64,000 bases of DNA, taken from contig CAZOBB010000058.1 in NCBI GenBank assembly GCA_964577975.1, forward strand, positions 66,228 to 130,227, written 5' to 3'. A model generated the notes under the pieces. That model made no database searches. It worked only from the letters and a program-made list of their open reading frames with translations, and had not been told where the DNA came from. The translations under genes were made by a program, and so were the position numbers. Positions 7,813 through 17,747 of the stretch are shown one piece after another; the first letter of the stretch is position 1, and the number at the start of each line of letters is the position of its first letter. The DNA is from JAOZMY01 sp964577975 (GTDB lineage: Bacteria > Desulfobacterota > S145-22).

Positions 7813-9476
7813 CATCGGCTCGGTCTGAGGATGAGAAAACGGCGATGTCCCACGCGTCCCTCCCACATAACCTCGAGGGGCACGGGGACCATGCTGGCTG
7901 CCTCCTTCACCTGACGCTTCCTCAACAACAAAGCCGCCTTGGGTGATCTTTGAAGAAACGCCATCTCGTTCGGATCGGCAGGCACGACAGGAATATGGGT
8001 TCGTCGGGTGTAAAATAGAATCCCCGCGTGCTGGAGCCATCCGTATGTCCGCAGGTCATACCCTTCATCCATCAAGGCTTGCACCTTTTCTCCCAGCGCC
8101 CTTGGAGACTTTACCGTATCAAACATGGGCAAGATCCATCTCGTTCCAAGAAAAAACACCGCATAAAAGGCAAGAAAGATTAGGACAACCCCGTACTTGA
8201 ATCTTTTTTTGTAGGTCAAAACACCCAGTATCACCCCTGTCCCGATTCCCATACCTCCCAAGAGTAGAAAAGGAAAAAGCGGTATTTTCAAATCCGGAAA
8301 ACGGGAGTGAATCAGATATGGCACGAATGGAGCCAGGAGGCCTCCCAACACGGACACGATTCCCAAGGCATAAACGGGAACCTGATACCACCGATTCCAC
8401 TCCACTTCACCCCTCCACAGGCCACTCAGATAAACTCCAACCACGAGGCCTCCCGCCGGCACGAGGGAGAGGGCATACAACTGTCGTTTACTCCCGGAGA
8501 ACGAAAGGAACAGGATGTTGGCAACGATCCAGACCACCACGAACATAAAAGGCTTCCAAAAGTGTTTTTCGGATCTCCGTCTCAACGCAAACCACACCGC
8601 CCCCGGGACAAAAAAAGTCCAGGGAAGAAGCGTTTCGGGAAATCCATAAAAATAAAACCAGAACCCTTTCTTGTGATTGATCCCATGCACATACCGGGTA
8701 ACAGTCTGCCGAAAAATGAGTTCATGGGTATACGCCTTCCCTCCCGCAAGACACGTCGGCGCCAAACCCGCAACGAGCACGAGGACGAAGATACCCACCC
8801 CACTCAACCAGGGAACTTTCTTCAACACCTGAAACTCCCCTTCCACCAAAAGGTAAACGATCAATGTCAAAAAAGGGACAATGATTCCCAAGGGGCCTTT
8901 GGTGATAGTCGCCACACCGGAAAAGAAAAATGCCAGTCGAAAATAGAGGGTCCTGTGACGCTCCTCTTCCATGGCCCTGACCACCATGTAAACGGAGGCA
9001 AGGATAAAAAGGGTCATTACCGTATCCAAATTGACCCGATTGGCCAACCAGAAATACTCACTCGTGGTGGCCAAAACAAGCGCCGAAAAGAAACCCGTCA
9101 AAGGATCGAAGAGGCGACGTCCAATCAGAAAAATCAGAAGGATTCCCAATACGGCACTCAGCGCTATGGGAAATCTCGCCGTAAACTCATCGATCCGATG
9201 GAATATTTTATAAGATCCCGCCACCAACCAAAAAAAGAAGGGAGGCTTCTGGGTATATACCTGCCCGTTGAGATGGGGAACAAGCAGGGTACGATCCAAC
9301 ACCATTTCCCTTGCGATCTCTGAATATCGCGGCTCATCCGGATTCCAGAGGTCACGTTTCCCAAGATTGGCGAAAAGGAGGGTCGCCGAAAAGAGAAGGC
9401 TCCCCACCACTGCCAACACCACCCATTTCCTCATTCCACCGGATTCTTCCATGCCCCTCTTCGCTTTTTCTTCCAT
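7812..9476 (-). CDS. GT39-family membrane glycosyltransferase (ArnT/PMT-like)
   Basis: A 554-residue polytopic membrane protein with about 11-12 hydrophobic segments. Near the N-terminus it has WNPDEPRYSEIAREM, the acidic pair of dolichyl-phosphate-mannose/undecaprenyl-phosphate-arabinose transferases, then QKPPFFFWL and NLDTVMTLF, a pattern seen in ArnT-like enzymes. Such enzymes take a sugar from a polyprenyl phosphate donor and move it to lipid A or protein on the periplasmic side. It follows carB by three bases and may be co-transcribed, though no metabolic link is evident. Start is uncertain: ATGs at 9476, 9452 and 9434 are all possible. The acceptor is unknown. Confidence 0.8.
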   Translation of the reverse strand: MEEKAKRGMEESGGMRKWVVLAVVGSLLFSATLLFANLGKRDLWNPDEPRYSEIAREMVLDRTLLVPHLNGQVYTQKPPFFFWLVAGSYKIFHRIDEFTARFPIALSAVLGILLIFLIGRRLFDPLTGFFSALVLATTSEYFWLANRVNLDTVMTLFILASVYMVVRAMEEERHRTLYFRLAFFFSGVATITKGPLGIIVPFLTLIVYLLVEGEFQVLKKVPWLSGVGIFVLVLVAGLAPTCLAGGKAYTHELIFRQTVTRYVHGINHKKGFWFYFYGFPETLLPWTFFVPGAVWFALRRRSEKHFWKPFMFVVVWIVANILFLSFSGSKRQLYALSLVPAGGLVVGVYLSGLWRGEVEWNRWYQVPVYALGIVSVLGGLLAPFVPYLIHSRFPDLKIPLFPFLLLGGMGIGTGVILGVLTYKKRFKYGVVLIFLAFYAVFFLGTRWILPMFDTVKSPRALGEKVQALMDEGYDLRTYGWLQHAGILFYTRRTHIPVVPADPNEMAFLQRSPKAALLLRKRQVKEAASMVPVPLEVMWEGRVGHRRFLILRPSR

Positions 9477-9479
9477 GTC

Positions 9480-12400
9480 TTACATACCTGCATGATATTC
9501 TTGAATGGAACGAATCGTAAATCCATGTTTTTTCATGGACTCGATCCCATTCACGGCCGCGTATGCCCCATAGATGGTAGTGATACAGGGAATGCCGTGG
9601 CTTACGGCTTCGGTCCGGATGGCGATTTCATCCGCCTTGGGTTTTTTCCCGCTGGGGGTATTGATGATCAACTGGATCTGTCCATTCTTTATGAAATCGA
9701 CCACATCGGGACGTCCCTCACTTACCTTATAAACGGGTTGGACCTCGATGCCGTTCTTCGCCAAGACCTTTCGCGTACCCGCCGTCGCAATCAGTTTGAA
9801 TCCCAAATCCACCAACTTCTTGGCCAAAAAGATGATTTGCCGTTTATCTTTGTTCTTCACGCTGATAAAGACATTCCCCTCCGTCGGTAACGCATTGCCC
9901 GCCGCTATCTGGGATTTGGCGAAGGCCGCACCGAAATCGCTATCCACCCCCATAACCTCACCCGTTGATTTCATTTCCGGACCTAAAACCGTATCGACTC
10001 CTGGAAAGCGGTTGAAAGGAAAAACCGATTCCTTCACGGTGACGTAGGAGATCTCTTTCTCCGATACCCCAAGCTCCGCAATTTTCTTTCCCGCCATGAT
10101 CTTGGCGGCGATCTTTGCCCAGGGAATCCCCTTCGATTTACTTACAAATGGGATCGTCCGTGAAGCTCGCGGATTCACCTCCAGCACGTAAATCACATCG
10201 TTCTTTACCGCGTACTGGACATTCATGAGGCCAACGACGTTAAGCTCCTTGGCCAAGGCGTAGGTGTTCTGACGAATTCTTTCTATCTGTTCATCGGTGA
10301 GAGAGAAAGGAGGAATGGCGCACGCGCTATCCCCCGAATGGACCCCCGCTTCCTCAATATGTTCCATGATGCCGCAAATGAGGCATTGATCCCCATCCGC
10401 CACCGCATCCACATCAATCTCTATGGCATCTTCCAAAAACTTATCGATAAGAATGGGATGCTCCGGGGACGCTTTCACGGCGGAAGAGATATACCCTTCC
10501 AATGTCTCTTCGTCATAGACAATTTCCATCGCCCGCCCTCCCAAGACATAGGAAGGACGTACGACAACAGGGTAACTTATCGATTTTGCGACCTCTTTCG
10601 CTTCCTCAAACGACACGGCGATACCGTTGGCCGGCTGAACCAAACCCAATTTGTTCAGCAAGGCCTGAAATTTCTCGCGATCTTCCGCCCGATCGATATC
10701 TTCCGGATCGGTCCCCAGAATGGGAACCCCCGCTTCCTTCAGAGGAAGCGCCAAATTCAAGGGGGTCTGTCCTCCCAATTGGACGATCACCCCCACCGGA
10801 TGCTCGCGATCCACGATACCGAGAACGTCTTCCAACGTGAGAGGTTCAAAAAAGAGCTTATCCGATGTGTCGTAATCGGTGCTGACCGTTTCCGGATTGC
10901 TATTGACCATGATCGTTTCGTATCCAATCTCTTTCAGGGCAAACGAGGCATGCACACAGCAGTAGTCAAACTCGATCCCCTGCCCGATTCGATTGGGCCC
11001 TCCCCCGAGGATCATGATCTTCTCCTTGTCCGAAAAGCGGGTCTCGTCCTCCGATTCGTAGGTGGAATAATAATAGGGAGTATATGCCTCAAACTCGGCC
11101 GCGCAGGTGTCCACGAGTTTATAGGTTGAAACGACTCCCTCCCCCAGGCGGGCTTCACGGACGTTGGCTTCTTCCGTCCTCAAGAGATAGGCAAGCTGCC
11201 GGTCGGAAAATCCCATCTGCTTGGCCTGTCGCCAGATAGCCGGTGGCAGATACCTTTCCCTTTCGAATTGCTCGGCATACCCCCGTATTTCTTCCTCAAA
11301 ATCCGTAATCTGCTGGATCTGATCCAAAAACCATGGATCGATCTTCGTCAATTCGTGAATCTCTGAAAGCGACATCCCCGCCTTGAAGGCGTAACGAAGG
11401 TAGAAAATCCGCTCCGGGCAAGGATGGATCAGCTTCTGCCGCAACAAAAGCTGACAGGTCTCCACTTGATGGGAGGCGATCCCTTCCCCTGGTCGACATC
11501 CCACATCGAGGAGGGGATCATCCTTGCCATCCGCCCCCAACCCATAGCGATCAATCTCCAACGACCGAAGCCCTTTCTGCAACGCTTCCTTGAAGGTTCT
11601 CCCGATGGCCATCGTCTCGCCGACCGATTTCATGGAAATACCCAGGATCTCCTCCGCCCCTGGAAACTTTTCAAAGGTAAAGCGGGGAATCTTAACCACG
11701 CAGTAATCGATGGTTGGCTCAAACGAAGCGGGAGTTTCTTTCGTGATATCGTTGGGAATTTCATCCAAAGTATATCCCACCGCCAGTTTAGCGGCAAACT
11801 TGGCGATAGGGAAACCCGTTGCCTTGGAAGCCAAAGCAGAACTCCGCGACACACGGGGATTCATCTCGATGATAACCATCCGTCCCGTCTCCGGGTTGAC
11901 GGCGAATTGGATGTTGGAACCGCCCGTCTCCACGCCGATGGCCCGGATCACCCGGATCGCCGCGTCCCGCATCCTCTGGTATTCCCGGTCGCTCAGCGTC
12001 TGGGCGGGAGCTACTGTGATGCTATCCCCGGTGTGCACTCCCATCGGATCAAGATTTTCAATAGAACACACGATCACGACGTTGTCTTTTGCATCCCGCA
12101 TCACTTCCAGCTCGAACTCCTTCCATCCAATAACCGATTCTTCGACCAATACTTCATTAATCATGCTCTGTTCGAGACCGCTGTTCACAATACGACGCAA
12201 CTCGTCCACGTTGTATGCGATTCCTCCTCCTGTCCCCCCCAACGTAAAACTAGGCCGAATAATAATAGGAAACCCCATTTCCTCCGCCAGAGAAAGGGCC
12301 TCTTCCAATGTATGGGCAACACCGCTCTTCGGTAGATCCAGACCCGCCTTCTCCATGGTTTCCTTAAAGATATCTCGATCCTCAGCCCGCTTGATGGTTT

Positions 12401-12761
12401 CATAGGTTGCCCCAATCATCTCGACACCCAAGGACTGAGGCACTCCCATCTCCCACAAGGCCACGGCGATATTTAGTCCCGTCTGCCCACCTAACGTGGG
12501 AAGAAGGGCATCAGGGCGCTCTCGCTCTAGGATCCTCGCCACAATCTCCGGAGACAATGGTTCGATGTAAGTTCGATCCGCCATCTCGGGATCGGTCATG
12601 ATCGTGGCCGGATTGCTGTTGACCAGGACCACTTCGTATCCCTCTTCTTTCAGAGCCTTACAGGCCTGGGTTCCTGAGTAATCGAACTCGCACGCCTGGC
12701 TGATGACGATGGGGCCGGAGCCAATAATCATGATCTTATGAATATCCGTGCGTTTTGGCAT
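9480..12761 (-). CDS. carB: Carbamoyl-phosphate synthase large subunit
   Basis: Makes carbamoyl phosphate from bicarbonate, two ATP and ammonia tunnelled from CarA, for arginine and pyrimidine synthesis. The 1093-residue protein is full length with two homologous ATP-grasp halves (IRPSFTLGGTGGG in the first, VRPSYVLGGRAMEIVY in the second), the start MPKRTDIHKIMIIGSGPIVI, the second-half dinucleotide-like motif ILGGGPNRIGQGIEFDYCCVHA, and a C-terminal MGS-like allosteric domain (ATAGTRKVLAKNGI). It lies seven bases downstream of carA. Confidence 0.98.
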   Translation of the reverse strand: MPKRTDIHKIMIIGSGPIVISQACEFDYSGTQACKALKEEGYEVVLVNSNPATIMTDPEMADRTYIEPLSPEIVARILERERPDALLPTLGGQTGLNIAVALWEMGVPQSLGVEMIGATYETIKRAEDRDIFKETMEKAGLDLPKSGVAHTLEEALSLAEEMGFPIIIRPSFTLGGTGGGIAYNVDELRRIVNSGLEQSMINEVLVEESVIGWKEFELEVMRDAKDNVVIVCSIENLDPMGVHTGDSITVAPAQTLSDREYQRMRDAAIRVIRAIGVETGGSNIQFAVNPETGRMVIIEMNPRVSRSSALASKATGFPIAKFAAKLAVGYTLDEIPNDITKETPASFEPTIDYCVVKIPRFTFEKFPGAEEILGISMKSVGETMAIGRTFKEALQKGLRSLEIDRYGLGADGKDDPLLDVGCRPGEGIASHQVETCQLLLRQKLIHPCPERIFYLRYAFKAGMSLSEIHELTKIDPWFLDQIQQITDFEEEIRGYAEQFERERYLPPAIWRQAKQMGFSDRQLAYLLRTEEANVREARLGEGVVSTYKLVDTCAAEFEAYTPYYYSTYESEDETRFSDKEKIMILGGGPNRIGQGIEFDYCCVHASFALKEIGYETIMVNSNPETVSTDYDTSDKLFFEPLTLEDVLGIVDREHPVGVIVQLGGQTPLNLALPLKEAGVPILGTDPEDIDRAEDREKFQALLNKLGLVQPANGIAVSFEEAKEVAKSISYPVVVRPSYVLGGRAMEIVYDEETLEGYISSAVKASPEHPILIDKFLEDAIEIDVDAVADGDQCLICGIMEHIEEAGVHSGDSACAIPPFSLTDEQIERIRQNTYALAKELNVVGLMNVQYAVKNDVIYVLEVNPRASRTIPFVSKSKGIPWAKIAAKIMAGKKIAELGVSEKEISYVTVKESVFPFNRFPGVDTVLGPEMKSTGEVMGVDSDFGAAFAKSQIAAGNALPTEGNVFISVKNKDKRQIIFLAKKLVDLGFKLIATAGTRKVLAKNGIEVQPVYKVSEGRPDVVDFIKNGQIQLIINTPSGKKPKADEIAIRTEAVSHGIPCITTIYGAYAAVNGIESMKKHGFTIRSIQEYHAGM

Positions 12762-12768
12762 GACGAAC

Positions 12769-13911
12769 CTAAGAAGTTCCTTGTCCCATCATTCTAAAAA
12801 AATCGACGAAATGAAAAATCGCGTCGTGGGGACCCGGAGAATTCTCTGGATGATATTGAACAGAAAATATGGGAAGGAACCTATGTCGCATCCCCTCCGG
12901 TGTTTGATCGTTAAGGTTGATGTGGGTCAGGACCACTTCGTCTTTAGAAAGGCTCCCTTCTTCCACGCAGAAGCCGTGATTCTGCGCCGTAATGGCAACG
13001 GTCCTCTTTTCCAAGTCCATCACCGGCTGATTACCTCCGTGGTGTCCAAATTTCAACTTGAAGGTTGTGCCCCCCAACGCGAGCCCCAAAATTTGATGTC
13101 CCAAACAGATCCCAAACATCGGCTTTTTTCCAATCAATTCCTTCACCGTTTCCACGACATACGGCACTCCCTGGGGATCTCCCGGACCGTTGGAGAGAAA
13201 GATCCCATCGGGATTCAAGGAAAGGATCTCGTCCGTTTTCGTACGAGCAGGAACCACGGTCACTCGCGCTCCCATCGTTTTCATGATGCGCAAGATATTC
13301 CTCTTCACGCCGCAATCAATGGCAACAATGTGAAAATTTGGTTGGGAATCAATCTTGAGATGATAAAGCGTCTCCTCCACCCAAGGGCTCGTTTCCTCCC
13401 ACTCATACGGCTTTTCACACGTCACTTCCTTCACGAGGTCTTTTCCGATGAGGCTAGGGCATTCCCTTGCCATCTCCACAAGTTTCTCGCGGCCCAGCTC
13501 TTCCGTCGAGATAACCCCATTCAAAGCCCCTTTTACGCGAAGAAGCTTGGTGATCGCACGCGTGTCCACCCCTTCGATTCCCACGACACCGTAACGTTTG
13601 AGAAAGGAATCGAGACCTTCCTGACTCCGGTAATTACTCGCTACCCGGCTGACCTCCCTCACTACGAACCCCTCCACATGGGGTTTGTCCGATTCCATAT
13701 CTTCCGGGTTAATGCCATAATTTCCAATGAGAGGATAGGTCATCGTTACAATCTGACCGTTGTAGGAGGGATCCGTGAGGATCTCCTGATACCCCATCAT
13801 GCTGGTATTGAAAACGAATTCACCAAAAACGGTCCCCTGCGCCCCAAAATTCAGGCCATAAAAAACGCTACCGTCCTCCAATGCGACAGCAGCGCCAACC
13901 TTTTTACCCAT
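12769..13911 (-). CDS. carA: Carbamoyl-phosphate synthase small (glutaminase) subunit
   Basis: Hydrolyses glutamine to supply ammonia to CarB. From ATG 13911 it is 380 residues: N-terminal CPSase small-chain domain (ALEDGSVFYGLNFGA, GYQEILTDPSYNGQIV) and a C-terminal class I glutamine amidotransferase with the nucleophile in MFGICLGHQI and His/Glu in QYHPENSPGPHD. The start at 13911 is chosen over 13941 because AGGAGGAGGT directly precedes it and a promoter -10 candidate lies between the two. It is first gene of the carA-carB-GT39 unit. Confidence 0.97.
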   Translation of the reverse strand: MGKKVGAAVALEDGSVFYGLNFGAQGTVFGEFVFNTSMMGYQEILTDPSYNGQIVTMTYPLIGNYGINPEDMESDKPHVEGFVVREVSRVASNYRSQEGLDSFLKRYGVVGIEGVDTRAITKLLRVKGALNGVISTEELGREKLVEMARECPSLIGKDLVKEVTCEKPYEWEETSPWVEETLYHLKIDSQPNFHIVAIDCGVKRNILRIMKTMGARVTVVPARTKTDEILSLNPDGIFLSNGPGDPQGVPYVVETVKELIGKKPMFGICLGHQILGLALGGTTFKLKFGHHGGNQPVMDLEKRTVAITAQNHGFCVEEGSLSKDEVVLTHINLNDQTPEGMRHRFLPIFSVQYHPENSPGPHDAIFHFVDFFRMMGQGTS

Positions 13912-13931
13912 ACCTCCTCCTTTGCCCGGAA

Positions 13932-13960
13932 AACCTACCAAAAAGGTTTCGTACTGTCAA
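13932..13960 (-). promoter_or_regulatory. Candidate carA promoter
   Basis: Minus-strand TTGACA (13955-13960) matches the -35 consensus exactly; 17 bases later comes TAGGTT (13932-13937), a weak -10. The leader would be only about 14 bases and contains the ribosome-binding site. Confidence 0.45.
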
Positions 13961-14358
13961 TCACATCCCCTCCCGGACAAAACCTCTCCTCCACCGGTCA
14001 CGTCAGTTTTCAATCTTGCCATACAATCCTTGCTTCTGTGCAACCTCCCCATCCCTACCTACAAAACATCTCCCCAAGCCTTCTACCTCCTGAGGGAATC
14101 TACCGTTATTCATATCGACGGAAAAGCGCACAAAATCAGGCAGGTACAGTTGTTTGAACCGCACGACGACTCCCTCGTTGAACAAAAATTTTGGCCAGGG
14201 AGAGTTTACCCCTCTGGACGTCGTCCGTTTTCCAAAAAAAGAATCCTAGGAGATCAATACAACAAAATAGCTTTCCTTCCATTCACCCCTAATTTGAAAA
14301 GGATATGTAAATGTGCTAGACAATGTAAATTAAGGGGAAAGGAAGTTACGGTTTTACC
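13961..14358 (+). other. Divergent intergenic region carA / histidine kinase
   Basis: About 400 bp without a convincing gene. The only signal seen towards the kinase is TTGAAA (14294-14299), 17 bases, TAGACA (14317-14322), a weak promoter candidate, followed by AGGGGAAAGGAAG about 14 bases before the GTG start. Short open frames here have no ribosome-binding site or recognisable product. Confidence 0.4.
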
Positions 14359-16314
14359 GTGGGGGAGAAAACTTACCAAGAGGACGAAAAGGGACCAATT
14401 GAAAGGATACACCTGCATCCCATAACACTAGCCTTCACTGGCCCCCTCAAAAAACTTGAAGCGCCTTTCCAGCTGCAATATTTTGACAATGCCCTTTCCA
14501 TCATCAGAGTGACGTTACTCTTTGCCGCTTTCCTCTATGGGGTTTTCGGCCTTTTAGACGCTTACCTCGTGCCGGAGAAAAAAAGTCTCTTCTGGGCTAT
14601 ACGTTATTTTTTCATCTGCCCTTTAATATTAACCTTATTCCTTCTTACCTTCTTTCCTATTTTTAGAAAAATCATGCAACCCGCCATCGCCTTCGTGGAG
14701 GTTCTCGGCGGCATGGGAATCATTTGGATGACTGTCGTGGCCCCTCCTCCAGCCAACTACTCCTACTATGCAGGCATCATCCTAATCATCATTGTAGGTT
14801 ACACCGCCGTGAAATTACGCTTCGTATGGGCTTCCCCCGCGGGATGGATTCTCGTGATCACCTACAATCTCTCCGCCACCTTTCTCACACATACGCCAGC
14901 CCCTGTCCTCCTCAACAACAACTTTTTTCTAATCAGTGCCAACCTCATAGGCATGTTGGCCTGTTACCTGATTGAATTCCATCAGCGGCGAGACTATTAC
15001 ACCAAACATCTTCTGGAGCTCGAACAAGACAAGGTTCGACAAGCAAAAGACCTTTTGGAAGAGCGGGTCAGGCAACGGACCAAACAGCTAATGGAAACCA
15101 ACCAAAAGCTCGAAAGAGAAATCGAAGAACGCCACCGTCTAGAAGAAGAAAGAGAGCGCATCAGGGCCCGCCTCTCCAAGCAACAAAGGATGGAATCCAT
15201 CGGTCTGATGGCAGGAGGTGTCGCACACGATCTCAACAACATTCTCTCCGGAATTGTTACCTATCCGGACCTCATTTTGAGAAGGCTTCCCAAAGACAGT
15301 GAGCTTTGGAAATACGTGGAAGCAATCAAGGACACGGGAGAGCGCGCCGCGGCTGTCGTCGCCGATCTCTTAACGGTAGCCAGAGGCATCGCCTCGGAAA
15401 AGGAAGTAATAAACATCAATGAATTGGTGAAAAATTACCTCTCCTCACCAGAATATAAAAACCTCCTCTCCTGCTATCCCCGTATTCACCTAACCTTCAA
15501 CCCCGCCCCTGATCTTCCCCCCTGCAAACTTTCCAAAGTCCACATTCAAAAGGTTCTCATGAACCTGGTAAACAACGCCTATGAAGCTATCGGAGAAGAG
15601 GGAACCGTCACGATCCGCACAGGAACCCATACCATCACCCCCGATTCGTCCTCCTGTCTTCGAGAATCACTGAAAGAAGGCAACTACGTCGTTCTGGAAA
15701 TTCAAGACGATGGACCAGGGATATCCAAAGAAGACCTTCATCGAATCTTCGAACCTTTTTACAGTAAAAAGATTATGGGGCGCAGCGGAACCGGCCTAGG
15801 TTTGACGGTTGTATGGAATACGATACAAGATCATGAGGGAACCATTCTCGTGGAAAGTGGGAAAGGACAAGGTACCACCTTCACCATTTATCTCCCCGCC
15901 TCCAAGGAATCCGAAGTTCCGAAACCGTTATTGGAAGAAAGTGAACTAACGGGGAAAGGGAAAATACTCATCGTTGATGACGAACCTCTTCAGCGGGAAA
16001 TAACCCATGAAATCCTCGCACACCTTGGATATGAAGTGGTGACCGCTGAAAGCGGGAGGCACGCCCTCGACTATCTCGAAAACAACACGGTGGACTTGGT
16101 TCTCCTCGATATGTTAATGCCGGGCATGGATGGCCTTGAAACCTTTCAGGAAATCATCAAACTCTACCCTCACCAGAAAACGATTATTGTCAGCGGCTAC
16201 TCAGAGAGCGAAAAGGTTAACAAGGCTATGGAACTAGGCGTCGCTCACTACATCAAAAAGCCTTTCAGTCTCACATCCCTTGGAATCGTCGTAAAAAAAG
16301 TCCTTGCGGCCTGA
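14359..16314 (+). CDS. Membrane-bound hybrid sensor histidine kinase with receiver domain
   Basis: A 651-residue two-component sensor starting at GTG. Residues ~45-205 form about six transmembrane helices with no large periplasmic domain, so it probably senses something in or at the membrane. A coiled coil (~212-275) leads to the phosphoacceptor box GLMAGGVAHDLNNILSG with His290. The ATPase domain has the N-box NLVNNAYEA (402-410), DDGPG (450-454) and GTGLGL (477-482). A C-terminal receiver domain (~534-650) contains the acidic pair VDDE, phosphoacceptor Asp584 (LLDMLMPGMDG) and Lys in YIKKPF. The HDLNN type of H-box is common in deltaproteobacterial kinases. No response regulator gene is adjacent, so it is an orphan; target unknown. 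Confidence 0.92.
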   Translation: MGEKTYQEDEKGPIERIHLHPITLAFTGPLKKLEAPFQLQYFDNALSIIRVTLLFAAFLYGVFGLLDAYLVPEKKSLFWAIRYFFICPLILTLFLLTFFPIFRKIMQPAIAFVEVLGGMGIIWMTVVAPPPANYSYYAGIILIIIVGYTAVKLRFVWASPAGWILVITYNLSATFLTHTPAPVLLNNNFFLISANLIGMLACYLIEFHQRRDYYTKHLLELEQDKVRQAKDLLEERVRQRTKQLMETNQKLEREIEERHRLEEERERIRARLSKQQRMESIGLMAGGVAHDLNNILSGIVTYPDLILRRLPKDSELWKYVEAIKDTGERAAAVVADLLTVARGIASEKEVININELVKNYLSSPEYKNLLSCYPRIHLTFNPAPDLPPCKLSKVHIQKVLMNLVNNAYEAIGEEGTVTIRTGTHTITPDSSSCLRESLKEGNYVVLEIQDDGPGISKEDLHRIFEPFYSKKIMGRSGTGLGLTVVWNTIQDHEGTILVESGKGQGTTFTIYLPASKESEVPKPLLEESELTGKGKILIVDDEPLQREITHEILAHLGYEVVTAESGRHALDYLENNTVDLVLLDMLMPGMDGLETFQEIIKLYPHQKTIIVSGYSESEKVNKAMELGVAHYIKKPFSLTSLGIVVKKVLAA

Positions 16315-16360
16315 AAAGGAGAGCCTGGGAGAAAAATACCCCCCAAGCTCCCTTGTCTCG

Positions 16361-17653
16361 TTAAAGTAAGTCTTTCAAATAGGGGGAAGGGGGTACATCC
16401 GAAACGAGGGTCTCCGCTCGAGAAATAGCCCACGTACCACGCTGCAAATACCCCGCCAGGGAGTGGAAAAGTTGCCCCAACGTCTCCCTGATACGTTCTG
16501 GCTCTTCCTCTCCCGGCTTGACCACATGCTTCACCGCCTCTTCCACGAAGGTATCCAGATCTCTATCCGAATCCCGTAATCCCTTCAAACGCTCTTTCGA
16601 GATTCCCGTGACCTCAGAAACGGCCGTTACAATGGTATCCATCAGCTCCGGCGAGATCTTGAGGTATTCATCACGGAATTTCTTTCCCACGGCCAGGAGT
16701 TTGGGGATATCCACGCCTGTTCTGACCCCCATCGCCTCCATCATCACCACGACATCCTCCGTGGCAACCAGACCCGACAGGAGATGTTCCTTGTGATAGT
16801 ATTTACCCGTTCCTCGAATCAAACGGCCATCAATCATGTTAGCGGGCTGCCCACCGATACCGCTCAAGGTGGATTCAAATCGATAGATCCCAGCCTGCAA
16901 GGCCGCAAACACGTTAGCCAATCCCATCCCCCGTGAGGTGTGAAAATGAGCCAAGTGATACTTGGGATCCGCCCATTTTCCCATTACATCGGGATCGAGA
17001 ATCATCGAAAAATATTCATACACCCGCGCAGGATCCGCAGACCCATCGTGATCCGCCTGTTCAATGTAGCTGGCTCCCAAATCTAGATAGATCTTGGAAA
17101 ATTCCACAGCCCGTTTCAGGTCCGTGACCCTCGCCCCTTCCATGGGAGACCCCCAAATGGTGCTGACGGTTCCGCACATATGAATATCCTGTTCCTTCAC
17201 CATTTTGATACATCGCTCCGTCATCTTCCAATAATCATCCAGCGTCATTCCCGAATTCGTCTTGTGATGAACCGGATCCGTCGAAACCATCTGTAAAACA
17301 ATGTCAGGCCCCACTCCGTGCTTTACCTTGAAATCGAGAGCCCTCGTGCATGCCCGTTCATTGATGGTAATCGCCGTTATCCAAACCTTTCCTCCATTCT
17401 GTCGAAGAAGATGCCCAACCCGCTTACTTTGAAAGAGACGCTCCAAAAGCTCCTCCGCGTCGGCAAACTGAGGCAGGTATTTGGGATGGCCAAAATTGGT
17501 CACCTCCACATGCTCGAACCCTGCCAGGATGAGCTCCTCTACGATCGCCAATTTTTCGTCGGTGCTAAAAACATGCTCCAATGCCTGCATCCCGTCCCGG
17601 ACGGTAAGATCTCCGATTTCCACTCTCTCGGGAAACGACAAGCGATATTTCAT
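16361..17653 (-). CDS. HMG-CoA-lyase-like TIM-barrel enzyme (pyruvate carboxyltransferase domain)
   Basis: A 430-residue member of the DRE-TIM metallolyase family. The catalytic Arg-Asp pair lies in LTVRDGMQ (R19, D20) and the metal ligands in AHFHTSRGMGLAN (H236, H238). The family barrel occupies ~1-300; ~130 further residues are more than HMG-CoA lyase (~300 residues) has. The active-site Cys of HMG-CoA lyase (GGCP motif) is replaced by Gln269 in SGIGGQPANM, so it is probably not a classical HMG-CoA lyase. It is the last gene of the MerR-headed cluster, after a carboxyltransferase and a crotonase, suggesting C-C cleavage or condensation of a carboxylated or branched acyl-CoA. Start ATG 17653 has AGGAGG upstream. 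Exact reaction unknown. Confidence 0.75.
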   Translation of the reverse strand: MKYRLSFPERVEIGDLTVRDGMQALEHVFSTDEKLAIVEELILAGFEHVEVTNFGHPKYLPQFADAEELLERLFQSKRVGHLLRQNGGKVWITAITINERACTRALDFKVKHGVGPDIVLQMVSTDPVHHKTNSGMTLDDYWKMTERCIKMVKEQDIHMCGTVSTIWGSPMEGARVTDLKRAVEFSKIYLDLGASYIEQADHDGSADPARVYEYFSMILDPDVMGKWADPKYHLAHFHTSRGMGLANVFAALQAGIYRFESTLSGIGGQPANMIDGRLIRGTGKYYHKEHLLSGLVATEDVVVMMEAMGVRTGVDIPKLLAVGKKFRDEYLKISPELMDTIVTAVSEVTGISKERLKGLRDSDRDLDTFVEEAVKHVVKPGEEEPERIRETLGQLFHSLAGYLQRGTWAISRAETLVSDVPPSPYLKDLL

Positions 17654-17747
17654 ATCCCTCGCCTCCTTTTGGCGGAGGAGGAAGAACGCTTCGGCCTTCC
17701 TCCTCGTCTTTATCGTTTAGATTTGACGAATCGCCGTCTTGTTCCCC

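Noticed and set aside
16328..16353. Possible terminator hairpin between the histidine kinase and the HMG-CoA-lyase-like gene
   Set aside because: Only a 5-bp GGGAG/CTCCC stem with a long loop and no T-run.
16361..17653. Classical HMG-CoA lyase
   Set aside because: The active-site Cys of the GGCP motif is Gln269, and the protein is ~130 residues too long; only the family assignment was kept.
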